63,953 nt of DNA from a virus (IMGVR_UViG_3300030329_001933:1-63953); one strand, 5' to 3'; numbered from the stretch's first letter, positions 26,245-32,297 are shown. Numbers and translations: made by a program. Notes: generated from the sequence alone by a model not told the origin.

Positions 26245-26279
26245 AGTTTTTAATTGTTTTGATTTTTAATAAATTCTAC

Positions 26280-26630
26280 TTAAAAAGTAGTTACAATAGG
26301 TTTTCTTTCGTACCACTTTATAAACTCAATAATGTTGTTATAAGTCCCAAGCAAGTCTAAAGTAAAAAATGTAAAGTTTATATTATCTATAAGCCTTTGT
26401 TTTCCTATTTCACGATTTTTATCAACCTCTGTTGTTCTACATTTTTTTATTACTGGTATAAGCCAATCCCAAGAGGTGTGATATTCTAATGATTTAGTTG
26501 GCGTAACTAATACACCTATTGGTGCTTTCTCTACCATCAATGAATCATCATTAGGGATATAATAAGTCATCTCCATAAATTCTGCTATTAGTTTGTTATC
26601 TTTCATAGTGTTAGTCTCTTGAGTTATCAA
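26280..26630 (-). CDS. NKLIAEFM / YHTSWDWL family protein, 116 aa (copy 2)
   Basis: It shares NKLIAEFM and EYHTSWDWLIPVIKKC with the 25719-26084 protein, and both have an IIEFIKWYE-like helix near the end, so the pair arose by duplication or separate capture. The start used may lie a few codons downstream at MKDNKLIAEFM, because the preceding residues overlap the upstream gene. Unknown function. Confidence 0.75.
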   Translation of the reverse strand: MITQETNTMKDNKLIAEFMEMTYYIPNDDSLMVEKAPIGVLVTPTKSLEYHTSWDWLIPVIKKCRTTEVDKNREIGKQRLIDNINFTFFTLDLLGTYNNIIEFIKWYERKPIVTTF

Positions 26631-26823
26631 TTATTTTCTGTTCCATATCGTTTATAGATGCAGTATCTAGAAAGTCATACAGAAAGTCTGTAATGTCTAT
26701 TGCTTGAGCAGACTTGTTGCAATGGTAAGTGATATTAGAAATCTCTAAGTCTTCCTCTGTAATGTAGGCATCCACTACTACCTCGTAGTTCTCCCTATAA
26801 ATAAGTGTTGTTGATGTGTTCAT
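26611..26823 (-). CDS. Hypothetical acidic protein, 70 aa
   Basis: Starts MNTSTTLIYRENYEVVVDAY in the context TAAAAACTATGAA. Alternating strands are followed by an acidic helix (DFLYDFLDTASINDMEQKII). No family is recognised. Confidence 0.65.
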   Translation of the reverse strand: MNTSTTLIYRENYEVVVDAYITEEDLEISNITYHCNKSAQAIDITDFLYDFLDTASINDMEQKIIDNSRD

Positions 26824-26828
26824 AGTTT

Positions 26829-26981
26829 TTAGTTTTCTTCAGCGTTATTAAAGTCCCGCACAATTTCGATCGGAACTCTATATAGTATCTCTGTCTTGGG
26901 GTCTATCCACATCTCAAACTCTATCCCATCCCCCATATCGTACCATTCTAGTCGGTGTATAATTTCATCAGTTATTTCCAT
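26829..26981 (-). CDS. Small acidic protein, 50 aa
   Basis: The frame MEITDEIIHRLEWYDMGDGI continues with a Trp- and Glu-rich strand region and ends NNAEEN. It fills the gap between two array genes and overlaps the upstream gene by 14 bases. The compact acidic composition matches its neighbours. Function unknown. Confidence 0.6.
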   Translation of the reverse strand: MEITDEIIHRLEWYDMGDGIEFEMWIDPKTEILYRVPIEIVRDFNNAEEN

Positions 26982-27171
26982 CTTCGTTATTTAATTCATT
27001 TTTAATTCTACTTAATTTATTGTTTAGTTTTATAATCATACTTCTGTATACTTCATCATCTTCTTTTATTTCTTCATTATGCAAGTTCTGTTGTATAATC
27101 ATTTGTAGATACAAAACTTCATCTATATTTAAATAGTTGTAATCTTCCATAGTTTCTTTAGTTATCTTCAT
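26968..27171 (-). CDS. Small helical protein, 67 aa
   Basis: All-helical, acidic (NYLNIDEVLYLQMIIQQNLH then a charged second helix). It starts in the context AAACTATGG and overlaps both neighbours. No family is recognised. Confidence 0.65.
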   Translation of the reverse strand: MKITKETMEDYNYLNIDEVLYLQMIIQQNLHNEEIKEDDEVYRSMIIKLNNKLSRIKNELNNEDGNN

Positions 27172-27376
27172 CTTCGTTTTGGTCTATTAGTTCTTGTATA
27201 TCTTCTATGTCGTGATTATCAGTAATCTCTTTACATAGTTTTATTAAGTAGATTAATGATTCTTTCTCGTCTGCACTCATATCTTGAATCTCCTCATAGA
27301 TATTGTTTAACGCTTCGTTGCAGTCTAATAAATCTTCAAGAGTATTCTCAAATCTGCAGTAGTTCATGTTTGCCAT
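27158..27376 (-). CDS. Widespread phage protein of the YCRFENT type, 72 aa
   Basis: The N-terminus MANMNYCRFENTLEDLLDC matches a small protein family (M-x-NMSYCRFENT) present in many phages. The remainder is an acidic helical bundle ending in a DEDN tail. Function is unknown, but its wide spread suggests a conserved early host-interaction role. Confidence 0.8.
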   Translation of the reverse strand: MANMNYCRFENTLEDLLDCNEALNNIYEEIQDMSADEKESLIYLIKLCKEITDNHDIEDIQELIDQNEDEDN

Positions 27377-27390
27377 AATGTTTAGTTTTT

Positions 27391-27672
27391 TTATTGGTTA
27401 GTTGATTTCTTTTTAAATACTACTCTACCCATTGTCGCACCATAGAATAGTGGCATAAAGGTTTCGTGTTCTGTTTTACAATTAGGACAGATACCATCTT
27501 GTGTATCCATAAATTCCCCTACGTGAACGTGATGCCCACACTGACCTCTACACTCGCTTATCCAATTATAAAAGCTATCTGCATAAGCATCTTGTTTTTC
27601 TACTTCAGTCATAAAATCTAAATCTGCTTTTGTACGACTTGTCTCGTTCCAAATTCTTGTTCTCTTTTCCAT
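27391..27672 (-). CDS. Zinc-ribbon-like protein, 93 aa
   Basis: The segment CRGQCGHHVHVGEF followed by GICPNCKTEHE supplies two Cys/His pairs about 20 residues apart, as in a zinc ribbon. The N-terminus is helical, and the end is strand-like and basic. It could bind nucleic acid or a host transcription component; no family is recognised. Confidence 0.65.
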   Translation of the reverse strand: MEKRTRIWNETSRTKADLDFMTEVEKQDAYADSFYNWISECRGQCGHHVHVGEFMDTQDGICPNCKTEHETFMPLFYGATMGRVVFKKKSTNQ

Positions 27673-27829
27673 CTTTAATTTCTTTTAGCGGTTTTCTATT
27701 GTTATTTTTTTTAAATTCCTTGACTTTATAAAATATTTCTTGTAACTTCGCCTTCCTATGTAATAGCAGTTCGATTACATAATCCTCTTTTAAATTTTTA
27801 AATAATCTCTCTGCGATAAACAACATCAA
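27605..27829 (-). CDS. Doubtful basic helical protein, up to 74 aa
   Basis: An open frame starting MMLFIAERLFKNLKEDYVIE covers otherwise empty sequence 27673-27829, but its last third overlaps the zinc-ribbon gene by 68 bases and reads as low-complexity Lys/Asn. The first 45 residues look protein-like (amphipathic helices). Possibly real with a different end, or a decayed gene. Confidence 0.35.
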   Translation of the reverse strand: MMLFIAERLFKNLKEDYVIELLLHRKAKLQEIFYKVKEFKKNNNRKPLKEIKDGKENKNLERDKSYKSRFRFYD

Positions 27830-27839
27830 TGGAGTATGA

Positions 27840-27950
27840 CTACAAATTATGAGGTCTGAGATTGGTGTTGTGTTCGCAATAACGATTGCTACTTACTAGA
27901 GGAATACAAGTTGTTCGGCAAAGGTTACAATAGAATTTTATCAAGCCCAT
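27840..27950 (-). CDS. Cys-rich mini-protein, 36 aa
   Basis: The frame MGLIKFYCNLCRTTCIPLV followed by an NRYCEH segment gives C-x2-C-x3-C and C-x-H, a compact zinc-knuckle pattern. It lies in a gap between small genes. The metal-binding spacing and absence of other coding sequence here favour a real gene. Confidence 0.5.
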   Translation of the reverse strand: MGLIKFYCNLCRTTCIPLVSSNRYCEHNTNLRPHNL

Positions 27951-27974
27951 ACTATATCCTATTGGTAATAGATA

Positions 27975-28229
27975 CTATACTTCGTAATAGTATTTTTCAA
28001 ATTGCTGTTTCAAGGCTCTACCCTCTCTCGTGTTAAACCCATAGTTATGAGAGATTATCCCACTACTTATAGGTAGTGGTCTATTCTCCACCATAAAGAA
28101 GAAGATGTCTTCTGCTTTTATATCGTGTAGGTTTGCAAGTTCTGAACAAGCGTATTCCATATTGTCCATATCGTGTACTACCTTACCATAGGTTTCAAGA
28201 AGATAGTTTTCCATTTGTTTTGCTTTCAT
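27975..28229 (-). CDS. Hypothetical protein, 84 aa
   Basis: Helical N-terminus (QMENYLLETYGKVVHDMDN), then HDIKAEDIFFFMVENRPLP and a C-terminal aromatic helix. It starts in an ACTATG context. No family is recognised. Confidence 0.65.
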   Translation of the reverse strand: MKAKQMENYLLETYGKVVHDMDNMEYACSELANLHDIKAEDIFFFMVENRPLPISSGIISHNYGFNTREGRALKQQFEKYYYEV

Positions 28230-28233
28230 AGTA

Positions 28234-28449
28234 TTATTGTTTTGTTTTTAGGAAATCTCCAAGTAATCCTGAGATTTCGGTTTCCACACTTTCTACAAAA
28301 ATTGTCTTGTAATCATCTGAGCTACATTGAGTGTGAATACTTGCGTATGGTACATCAATAACCTCAGCTAATTTTTTTACTACCTCTCTTACCTCTGAAA
28401 CATCCTCAGCGTAATAAGGAATATTGATAATAAACCTTTTGTTTTCCAT
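28234..28449 (-). CDS. Hypothetical protein, 71 aa
   Basis: An alpha/beta pattern: strand RFIINIPYYAED, helix EVREVVKKLAEVI, strand YASIHTQC, then an acidic helix. The arrangement resembles a small ferredoxin-like fold, but this is by eye only. It starts in an ACTATG context. Confidence 0.6.
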   Translation of the reverse strand: MENKRFIINIPYYAEDVSEVREVVKKLAEVIDVPYASIHTQCSSDDYKTIFVESVETEISGLLGDFLKTKQ

Positions 28450-28466
28450 AGTATTGGTTGTTTAGT

Positions 28467-28613
28467 TTAATGTTCTATTTTATTAAAGTCGATAAACCCA
28501 TTCTCATCTTTAGGTATATCTGTTGATTGAAATGTTTCTTCATCTGAAAGGTTATTATCTTCAATAAACTCTCTCATCTTTTTAATTTTCTCAAGCAATT
28601 CTTTATCTTTCAT
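28467..28613 (-). CDS. Small acidic protein, 48 aa
   Basis: The likely start is the ATG at 28613 (MKDKELLEKIKKMREFIED), because the sequence upstream belongs to another small gene. A helix is followed by an acidic segment with the unstructured motif PKDENGFIDFN. Function unknown. Confidence 0.65.
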   Translation of the reverse strand: MKDKELLEKIKKMREFIEDNNLSDEETFQSTDIPKDENGFIDFNKIEH

Positions 28614-28618
28614 AACCC

Positions 28619-28771
28619 TTAGTTTAAGTTGTCTAAAAGGTTTTCTAATAAGGTTTCGTATCCACAAAACTCTGTAAGGAGTTCCGATCGGATTGATGAT
28701 AGTGGAATTTCCACCACCTGATAGTCAGGTAGTAGAATTTCCGTATGGTTAGTTAGCCATTGTTGTTTCAT
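28619..28771 (-). CDS. Small protein, 50 aa
   Basis: The frame MKQQWLTNHTEILLPDYQVV continues to an acidic helix ending LLENLLDNLN. It starts with an ATGA overlap to the upstream gene in an AGAACTATG context and ends 5 bases before the next start. Coding is supported by the exact fit between neighbours. Confidence 0.65.
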   Translation of the reverse strand: MKQQWLTNHTEILLPDYQVVEIPLSSIRSELLTEFCGYETLLENLLDNLN

Positions 28772-29082
28772 AGTTCTAAATCTTCTCTCATTTGTTTAAC
28801 ATCAGCACCCCAATCTTCAAGGCAATTAACGACCTCTTCATCTAATGAGAATACTCCATCGTACCCATCTAATGTTGTACCTGTAAAGTCAAGTCCCCCT
28901 TCAGCGTAGTAATCTTCTCCACCACTTTCTTTATCGTACATTTCAAACCAGCCACGCTGATTGTCTTTGTCCCATCCAACGCTATACTGCATTGTTTTCT
29001 TCTCACGTTCTACGATAGGGGACATTGAGGTCTCCCACCCTACGTAGCGTACCTTACTAAATTTCTTTTCTAGTGTTTTCAT
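28768..29082 (-). CDS. Hypothetical phage protein with GWFEMYD motif, 104 aa
   Basis: It contains YVGWETSMSP, SVGWDKDNQRGWFEMYD and DYYAEGGLDFTG, followed by LDGYDGVFSLDEEVVNCL. This is a recurrent pattern in small phage proteins of unknown function that keep aromatic strands followed by a YDG-VF-L turn and a final helix. Acidic overall. Confidence 0.7.
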   Translation of the reverse strand: MKTLEKKFSKVRYVGWETSMSPIVEREKKTMQYSVGWDKDNQRGWFEMYDKESGGEDYYAEGGLDFTGTTLDGYDGVFSLDEEVVNCLEDWGADVKQMREDLEL

Positions 29083-29086
29083 AGTG

Positions 29087-29374
29087 TTAATCTTCTATTT
29101 CAATTAGTTTTCCGTTTACCTCTTCATACTGCAAGTCATCCTCACATTCCCACTCTGTCCAGTAGTAGTAGTCATCATTATAGTATACGCTTAAGAGTTC
29201 TTCATCTAAAGGAGTTCTTAAAGATAATTCTTCATCGAACTCTCTAAGGTGTTTAATCATATCTTTCTCGTACTTGATGTACATTAGTCCATCTTGTATG
29301 CAGTAGCCTTCGTTCATACCTTCTCCTGTAATATCGCATTGTCTAGCGTATAGTATTCTGTCTGTTGCTTTCAT
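29087..29374 (-). CDS. Hypothetical protein of the CDITGEGMNEGY type, 95 aa
   Basis: The segment CDITGEGMNEGYCIQDGLMY, then KHLREF and YYNDDYYYWTEWECEDD, matches a small acidic family common in Bacteroidetes phages and mobile elements. The Cys before TG-GM suggests a metal or structural role. Function is unknown. Confidence 0.75.
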   Translation of the reverse strand: MKATDRILYARQCDITGEGMNEGYCIQDGLMYIKYEKDMIKHLREFDEELSLRTPLDEELLSVYYNDDYYYWTEWECEDDLQYEEVNGKLIEIED

Positions 29375-29378
29375 AGCC

Positions 29379-29600
29379 TTAGTCGTTTAATAGGTTATCT
29401 GTATCATTCATCTCTTCTATAACTCTGATAGCGTGAAGCAATCTCCAATGTTCATCTGTCGTACCAAAAAGGTCAATATAGTCTATAATCTCTTGCACAG
29501 ATGATAACGAGTTGATGTCCTCGTTCCAATTCGTGTTTAGGTTTAGTGGCATACGAATCATCTTAGATTGTAGGTAGCCTATTGTAGTGTGTTGTCCCAT
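29379..29600 (-). CDS. Hypothetical protein, 73 aa
   Basis: Begins MGQHTTIGYLQSKMIRMPLN; the second half is helical (SVQEIIDYIDLFG and AIRVIEEMND). The gene is spaced 4 bases from each neighbour. No family is recognised. Confidence 0.65.
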   Translation of the reverse strand: MGQHTTIGYLQSKMIRMPLNLNTNWNEDINSLSSVQEIIDYIDLFGTTDEHWRLLHAIRVIEEMNDTDNLLND

Positions 29601-29603
29601 AGC

Positions 29604-29825
29604 TTATAGTTTTATGGTTTCTATTCCGTACTTAGTAGTGTGCATCCATTCGCAATCTTTTATACGAGGAATATTCTCTCTCTCATCTTGTATGGTGTAT
29701 AACCAATCTTCCCAATCTCCATCGTGAAACTCTACAATGTACTCTCTTGTTGGTAGGTTTTCTAGTACGACTACATCTCCATTTGTGTAGTCTAGCAATA
29801 CGATTTTATCATCTGTTGTTTCCAT
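29604..29825 (-). CDS. Hypothetical Trp-rich acidic protein, 73 aa
   Basis: It begins with acidic strands (DDKIVLLDYTNGDVVVLENL), followed by DGDWEDWLYTIQDE and a C-terminal strand. This is the first full-length array gene after the 29826-30006 structured element, so that element is its 5' neighbourhood. Starts in the context AGAAACTATGG. Confidence 0.65.
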   Translation of the reverse strand: METTDDKIVLLDYTNGDVVVLENLPTREYIVEFHDGDWEDWLYTIQDERENIPRIKDCEWMHTTKYGIETIKL

Positions 29826-29860
29826 AGTTTCTAGTTATTAGCTTAATGTAAAGAGTGGGA

Positions 29861-29998
29861 ACAATAGGTTGCTTACTTTCGCATTATATCTAACCATACC
29901 AATCAGGCTTTGCCTTTAATGATTGTATGGTATCAGATTTCAGCCTACCTATTGTCCATCTCTGTTCATCCCCAAGACCTCTTGATGCCTTATCAAGA
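29861..29998 (-). ncRNA. Structured RNA element upstream of the 29604-29825 gene
   Basis: Nested inverted repeats are seen. ACAATAGGT pairs perfectly with ACCTATTGT over 9 bp and closes the region 29869-29956. Inside, ACCATACAATCA pairs with TGATTGGTATGGT over 12 bp with one bulged base, capped by GGC-AAA-GCC. A separate hairpin CTTGAT/ATCAAG is at 29980-29996. An alternative pairing of AGGCT with AGCCT could compete with the cap. This could be a leader, processing site or switch. An open frame also runs through it, so coding is the competing explanation. Confidence 0.5.
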
Positions 29999-30006
29999 TA
30001 CCAATC

Positions 30007-30174
30007 TTAGTTGCGTGGATGCTTATTTATCTTGTTAAGTAATTCTCTTAAATCATTTTCAGTCTCGAACATCATCTCTCCAATAGTTCTGTTATATAAT
30101 AATTCTACTGCTTGAGATAGTAAGTTAATTTCTTCAGTATTAAACTTCATTGTTACGATTTCTTTCTTGTTCAT
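30007..30174 (-). CDS. Small helical protein, 55 aa
   Basis: The frame MNKKEIVTMKFNTEEINLLS continues as a second acidic helix to NKINKHPRN. It starts in the context AGAAACTATGA used by its neighbours. After its TAA the same frame stays open for 38 more codons through the structured element, so it may be a truncated version of a 94-codon gene. Function unknown. Confidence 0.6.
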   Translation of the reverse strand: MNKKEIVTMKFNTEEINLLSQAVELLYNRTIGEMMFETENDLRELLNKINKHPRN

Positions 30175-30184
30175 AGTTTCTAAT

Positions 30185-30875
30185 TTAGTTGATTTGTTTC
30201 CTCTGCTCTGCTTTTATGTCGACTTGCAACGACCATCGGTAGCATTAAAGGAAAAACGTAAGGTTGGCTCAAGCACCACCATATTAAGTTACTGCGAGTA
30301 ACCCTTACATTGTCCCATCAAATCAAAAGGATTGTGTGTTGTCATTCGTCACGCATTAACACACAAATGCGTGTTGTCTATCTTGCTTCAGAGTATCTGT
30401 CACTTACTCTCATACCTATCAACGTACTGCTACATTACTCAGTACATATCATCGGTATCCCCTCTGATAGACTTCCCATATTAATCGGTACGGATTTCTT
30501 ACATCCCCTATGGTGCTTTACCTAACTTGATGACAGCCTATTGGTCTGTCCAAGCCCACTTGGTTATCGGCAGTGGTTTCCGTCAAGCTATTCGATGCTT
30601 ACAAACGCTGATTGAATTATTGCTCTGATACACTTAGGTAGGCAATGCTACTGCTATGTATCGTTACTAAGACTTACGACCTTCAATCAAGCTAAAGGTC
30701 TATTATACTTGGCTATCTCAACACTCTCGAAAGAGACTTGATAGTCAGATGCTATTCTAAGGATTATATGTAAGCCTTACTGCAATGCCTAAGCACGTTG
30801 CTTACTCCTACGCTGAACGCTGTATCTGAATAAGTATGTTAAAGAACGAACAACGATACTGAATCATTGTTGGGA
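30185..30875 (-). ncRNA. Candidate large structured non-coding RNA (about 690 nt)
   Basis: No convincing reading frame occurs, base composition is more GC-rich than the flanks, and inverted repeats are dense. Perfect pairs include 30189-30196 with 30319-30326, 30258-30263 with 30303-30308, 30288-30293 with 30297-30302, 30390-30395 with 30405-30410, 30416-30421 with 30465-30470, 30424-30429 with 30440-30445, 30526-30530 with 30583-30587, and 30609-30616 with 30682-30689. An H-type pseudoknot lies at 30332-30373. A strong minus-strand promoter at 30877-30908 would start the RNA at a 5' hairpin. Size and phage location recall GOLLD or ROOL RNAs, but no sequence match can be claimed. An origin of replication is the main alternative. 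Confidence 0.55.
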
Positions 30876-30876
30876 A

Positions 30877-30908
30877 CAAAGATAAGGAAAAATAATAATA
30901 CGTGTCAA
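30877..30908 (-). promoter_or_regulatory. Strong leftward early promoter
   Basis: On the minus strand TTGACA (30908-30903), an 18-base spacer and TATCTTTG (30884-30877) satisfy both the sigma70 pattern and the Bacteroidetes TAnnTTTG box. The predicted start is followed at once by a hairpin (30843-30870). It faces the structured RNA and the whole small-gene array. Confidence 0.7.
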
Positions 30909-31325
30909 GTTTTTTTACAAAGTATTTCAAAGAATGTACTGATAGCAAGGGATTGAAAGGGTAAACTTTTTTGACAGATAATTGTGTGGTGTGGGGAATA
31001 GTGGTGGAATGTGGGATATTATGCCCTATATCCCTACTACTCTCCCTATATAGTGGTAGGGAATTACACTCTCTCGCTTCATTAGGGGCTATGTGAGAGC
31101 ATATCTGCACACCTATGTACGTATGGATACATTAGATAGAGATAGTTAGTGTATAGGTGCGTAAATAGAAAACGACATTTGTATTCAGTGCATACGATTT
31201 GGTTCAGACCACCCCCTTTGGAGATTTGGGTTTCGGTCTTGGGATTGTGTGTCTAGTATATATATATAACCCCCACCCTTTTCCTTTCTCAAAAAAATTT
31301 TATAAATTGCAAAAAATCAAAATCT
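30909..31325. other. Gene-free divergent region with hairpins
   Basis: No reading frame is supported. An 11-bp hairpin (31031-31041 with 31052-31062) and a second long hairpin (31110-31116 with 31153-31159, or 31127-31134 with 31147-31154) both contain a pair that is G-U only if the plus strand is transcribed. Neither is followed by a T run. AGACC/GGTCT pairing is present near 31206-31240. It probably holds the rightward leader of the 31326 gene and possibly an origin. Confidence 0.45.
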
Positions 31326-31490
31326 ATGTTTGAGAACTTGTGCGGTAGTATAGATCCTAAAAACGAAGATTATTTTATAATGGCCTCTGGTTTTTATATA
31401 GGTAACTCTCACTACGTAATAGTAATTCAATCTATGTTGGGTAAAGTATTAGATTTAAATGTTACGGATTTAACTGAAGAGACCTTTTAG
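31326..31490 (+). CDS. Small protein before HNH gene, 54 aa
   Basis: The frame MFENLCGSIDPKNEDYFIMA continues with strand-like hydrophobic sequence (YVIVIQSMLGKVL) and ends TEETF. It ends 2 bases before the TTG start of the HNH gene, which suggests coupled translation. First rightward gene after the divergent region. Function unknown. Confidence 0.55.
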   Translation: MFENLCGSIDPKNEDYFIMASGFYIGNSHYVIVIQSMLGKVLDLNVTDLTEETF

Positions 31491-31492
31491 TT

Positions 31493-31861
31493 TTGGGAGT
31501 AAAGCAAGAAAAGAAAAGACAGCTAGGAATGGATCCTGGTACTGCGTCAAACAGGTTAAAGAAAGATTTGTTATTTGAGTTTACGAAGAGATTAGGTATG
31601 CACTGGTGTTTTCAGTGTGGTGCGGAGATAGAATCGTGTGATGATTTTACTGTAGAACATAAAACCCCTTGGCTTCATTCAGAAGATCCTAAGGGGTTAT
31701 TTTTTGATATAGACAATATAGCCTTCTCTCACAAGAGTTGTAACTATAGAGCTGCTAGGGCAGGTACTGCTAAGCCTTGCCCCTCAACGACAGCGTATAG
31801 AAACGGTTGTCGATGTGAGGGGTGTAAGGACGCACAGAATAAGGCCAGGAAAAAGGAGTGA
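31493..31861 (+). CDS. HNH-type endonuclease-like protein, 122 aa
   Basis: C39-x2-C42 is followed by VEHKTPWL (H56), DIDNIAFSH (N75, H80) and C83, the order of an HNH finger with structural zinc. Residues 2-30 (the LGMDPGTASNRLKKDLLFEF region) match the N-terminal extension of a recurrent phage HNH family, so the TTG at 31493 is preferred over the ATG ten codons later. A second Cys cluster lies near the C-terminus. It may be a homing-type nuclease or help DNA packaging. Confidence 0.8.
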   Translation: MGVKQEKKRQLGMDPGTASNRLKKDLLFEFTKRLGMHWCFQCGAEIESCDDFTVEHKTPWLHSEDPKGLFFDIDNIAFSHKSCNYRAARAGTAKPCPSTTAYRNGCRCEGCKDAQNKARKKE

Positions 31862-31863
31862 TC

Positions 31864-32265
31864 TTATTGATCAGTTCCAAATACCATCCACTCTACAATT
31901 GGGTTACTACCACCTGGTGAGTAAGCCTTTAAAGTTTTATCTCCATGCATAGGGATAAAAGCGAACTCTCCACCCTGGAGTTGCATCCATATAGGATCTC
32001 CAGTTGAGGTATCATCGTATATGTATATTTTATTTGCCGCTGTAGTGTTTGTATTTTTAACAAACAAGTAAGCTATCGCTGCATAATCATCTGCGGTATA
32101 TAGTGTGACCTGTCCAGATGCTGTTCCTTTAGCAGTCGATGTAACTGCAGCTCTTGCCAAACCTGTTGTATGAGATGCCGTTATAGACTTAGTTAAAGAT
32201 AGGCTTAACGATTGCGATGTTAAGTCTGAACTTGTTAGTGTTAATTTAGATGTTACTGTTGCCAT
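31864..32265 (-). CDS. Virion appendage-like protein, 133 aa
   Basis: Thr/Ser/Ala-rich beta protein (MATVTSKLTLTSSDLTSQSL) with AAIAYLFVKNTN, DPIWMQLQGGEFAFIP and a PIVEWMVFG end. Such a composition, with a loop of the form GEFAFIPM, is typical of small phage structural or decoration proteins. It is last in a leftward cassette of fibre-like genes and converges on the HNH gene with 2 bases between stops. Confidence 0.65.
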   Translation of the reverse strand: MATVTSKLTLTSSDLTSQSLSLSLTKSITASHTTGLARAAVTSTAKGTASGQVTLYTADDYAAIAYLFVKNTNTTAANKIYIYDDTSTGDPIWMQLQGGEFAFIPMHGDKTLKAYSPGGSNPIVEWMVFGTDQ

Positions 32266-32289
32266 TTTCGTTTTAAATTAAGTGTTCTG

Positions 32290-32297
32290 CAAATATA
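32290..32297 (-). promoter_or_regulatory. -7 box before the 133-aa virion gene
   Basis: Minus-strand TATATTTG, 25 bases before the ATG at 32265, in the gap between two structural genes. No TTTG lies at the expected distance, so strength is uncertain. Confidence 0.4.

Noticed and set aside
30310-30525. 71-codon frame on the plus strand in the 30-31 kb region
   Set aside because: Composition is not protein-like, there is no start context, and the region is explained by dense inverted repeats.
30711-30746. Group I intron core (P7-like AGAGACU ... AUAGUC)
   Set aside because: The segments pair as a simple hairpin with a GAAA loop and lack the P, Q and S elements and the spacing of a group I core; no split gene flanks it.
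30808-31110. 100-codon minus-strand frame across the early promoter
   Set aside because: It crosses the strong promoter and the hairpins, is rich in His/Ser/Tyr low-complexity sequence and resembles no protein.
16538-31325. Lysogeny module (integrase, attachment site, CI)
   Set aside because: Only a 65-residue HTH protein is present; no integrase, recombinase or attachment-like repeat was found, so a temperate lifestyle is not supported.
29826-31325. tRNA or tmRNA genes in the structured region
   Set aside because: No cloverleaf with acceptor stem and T-loop could be built; hairpins have other sizes and arrangements.
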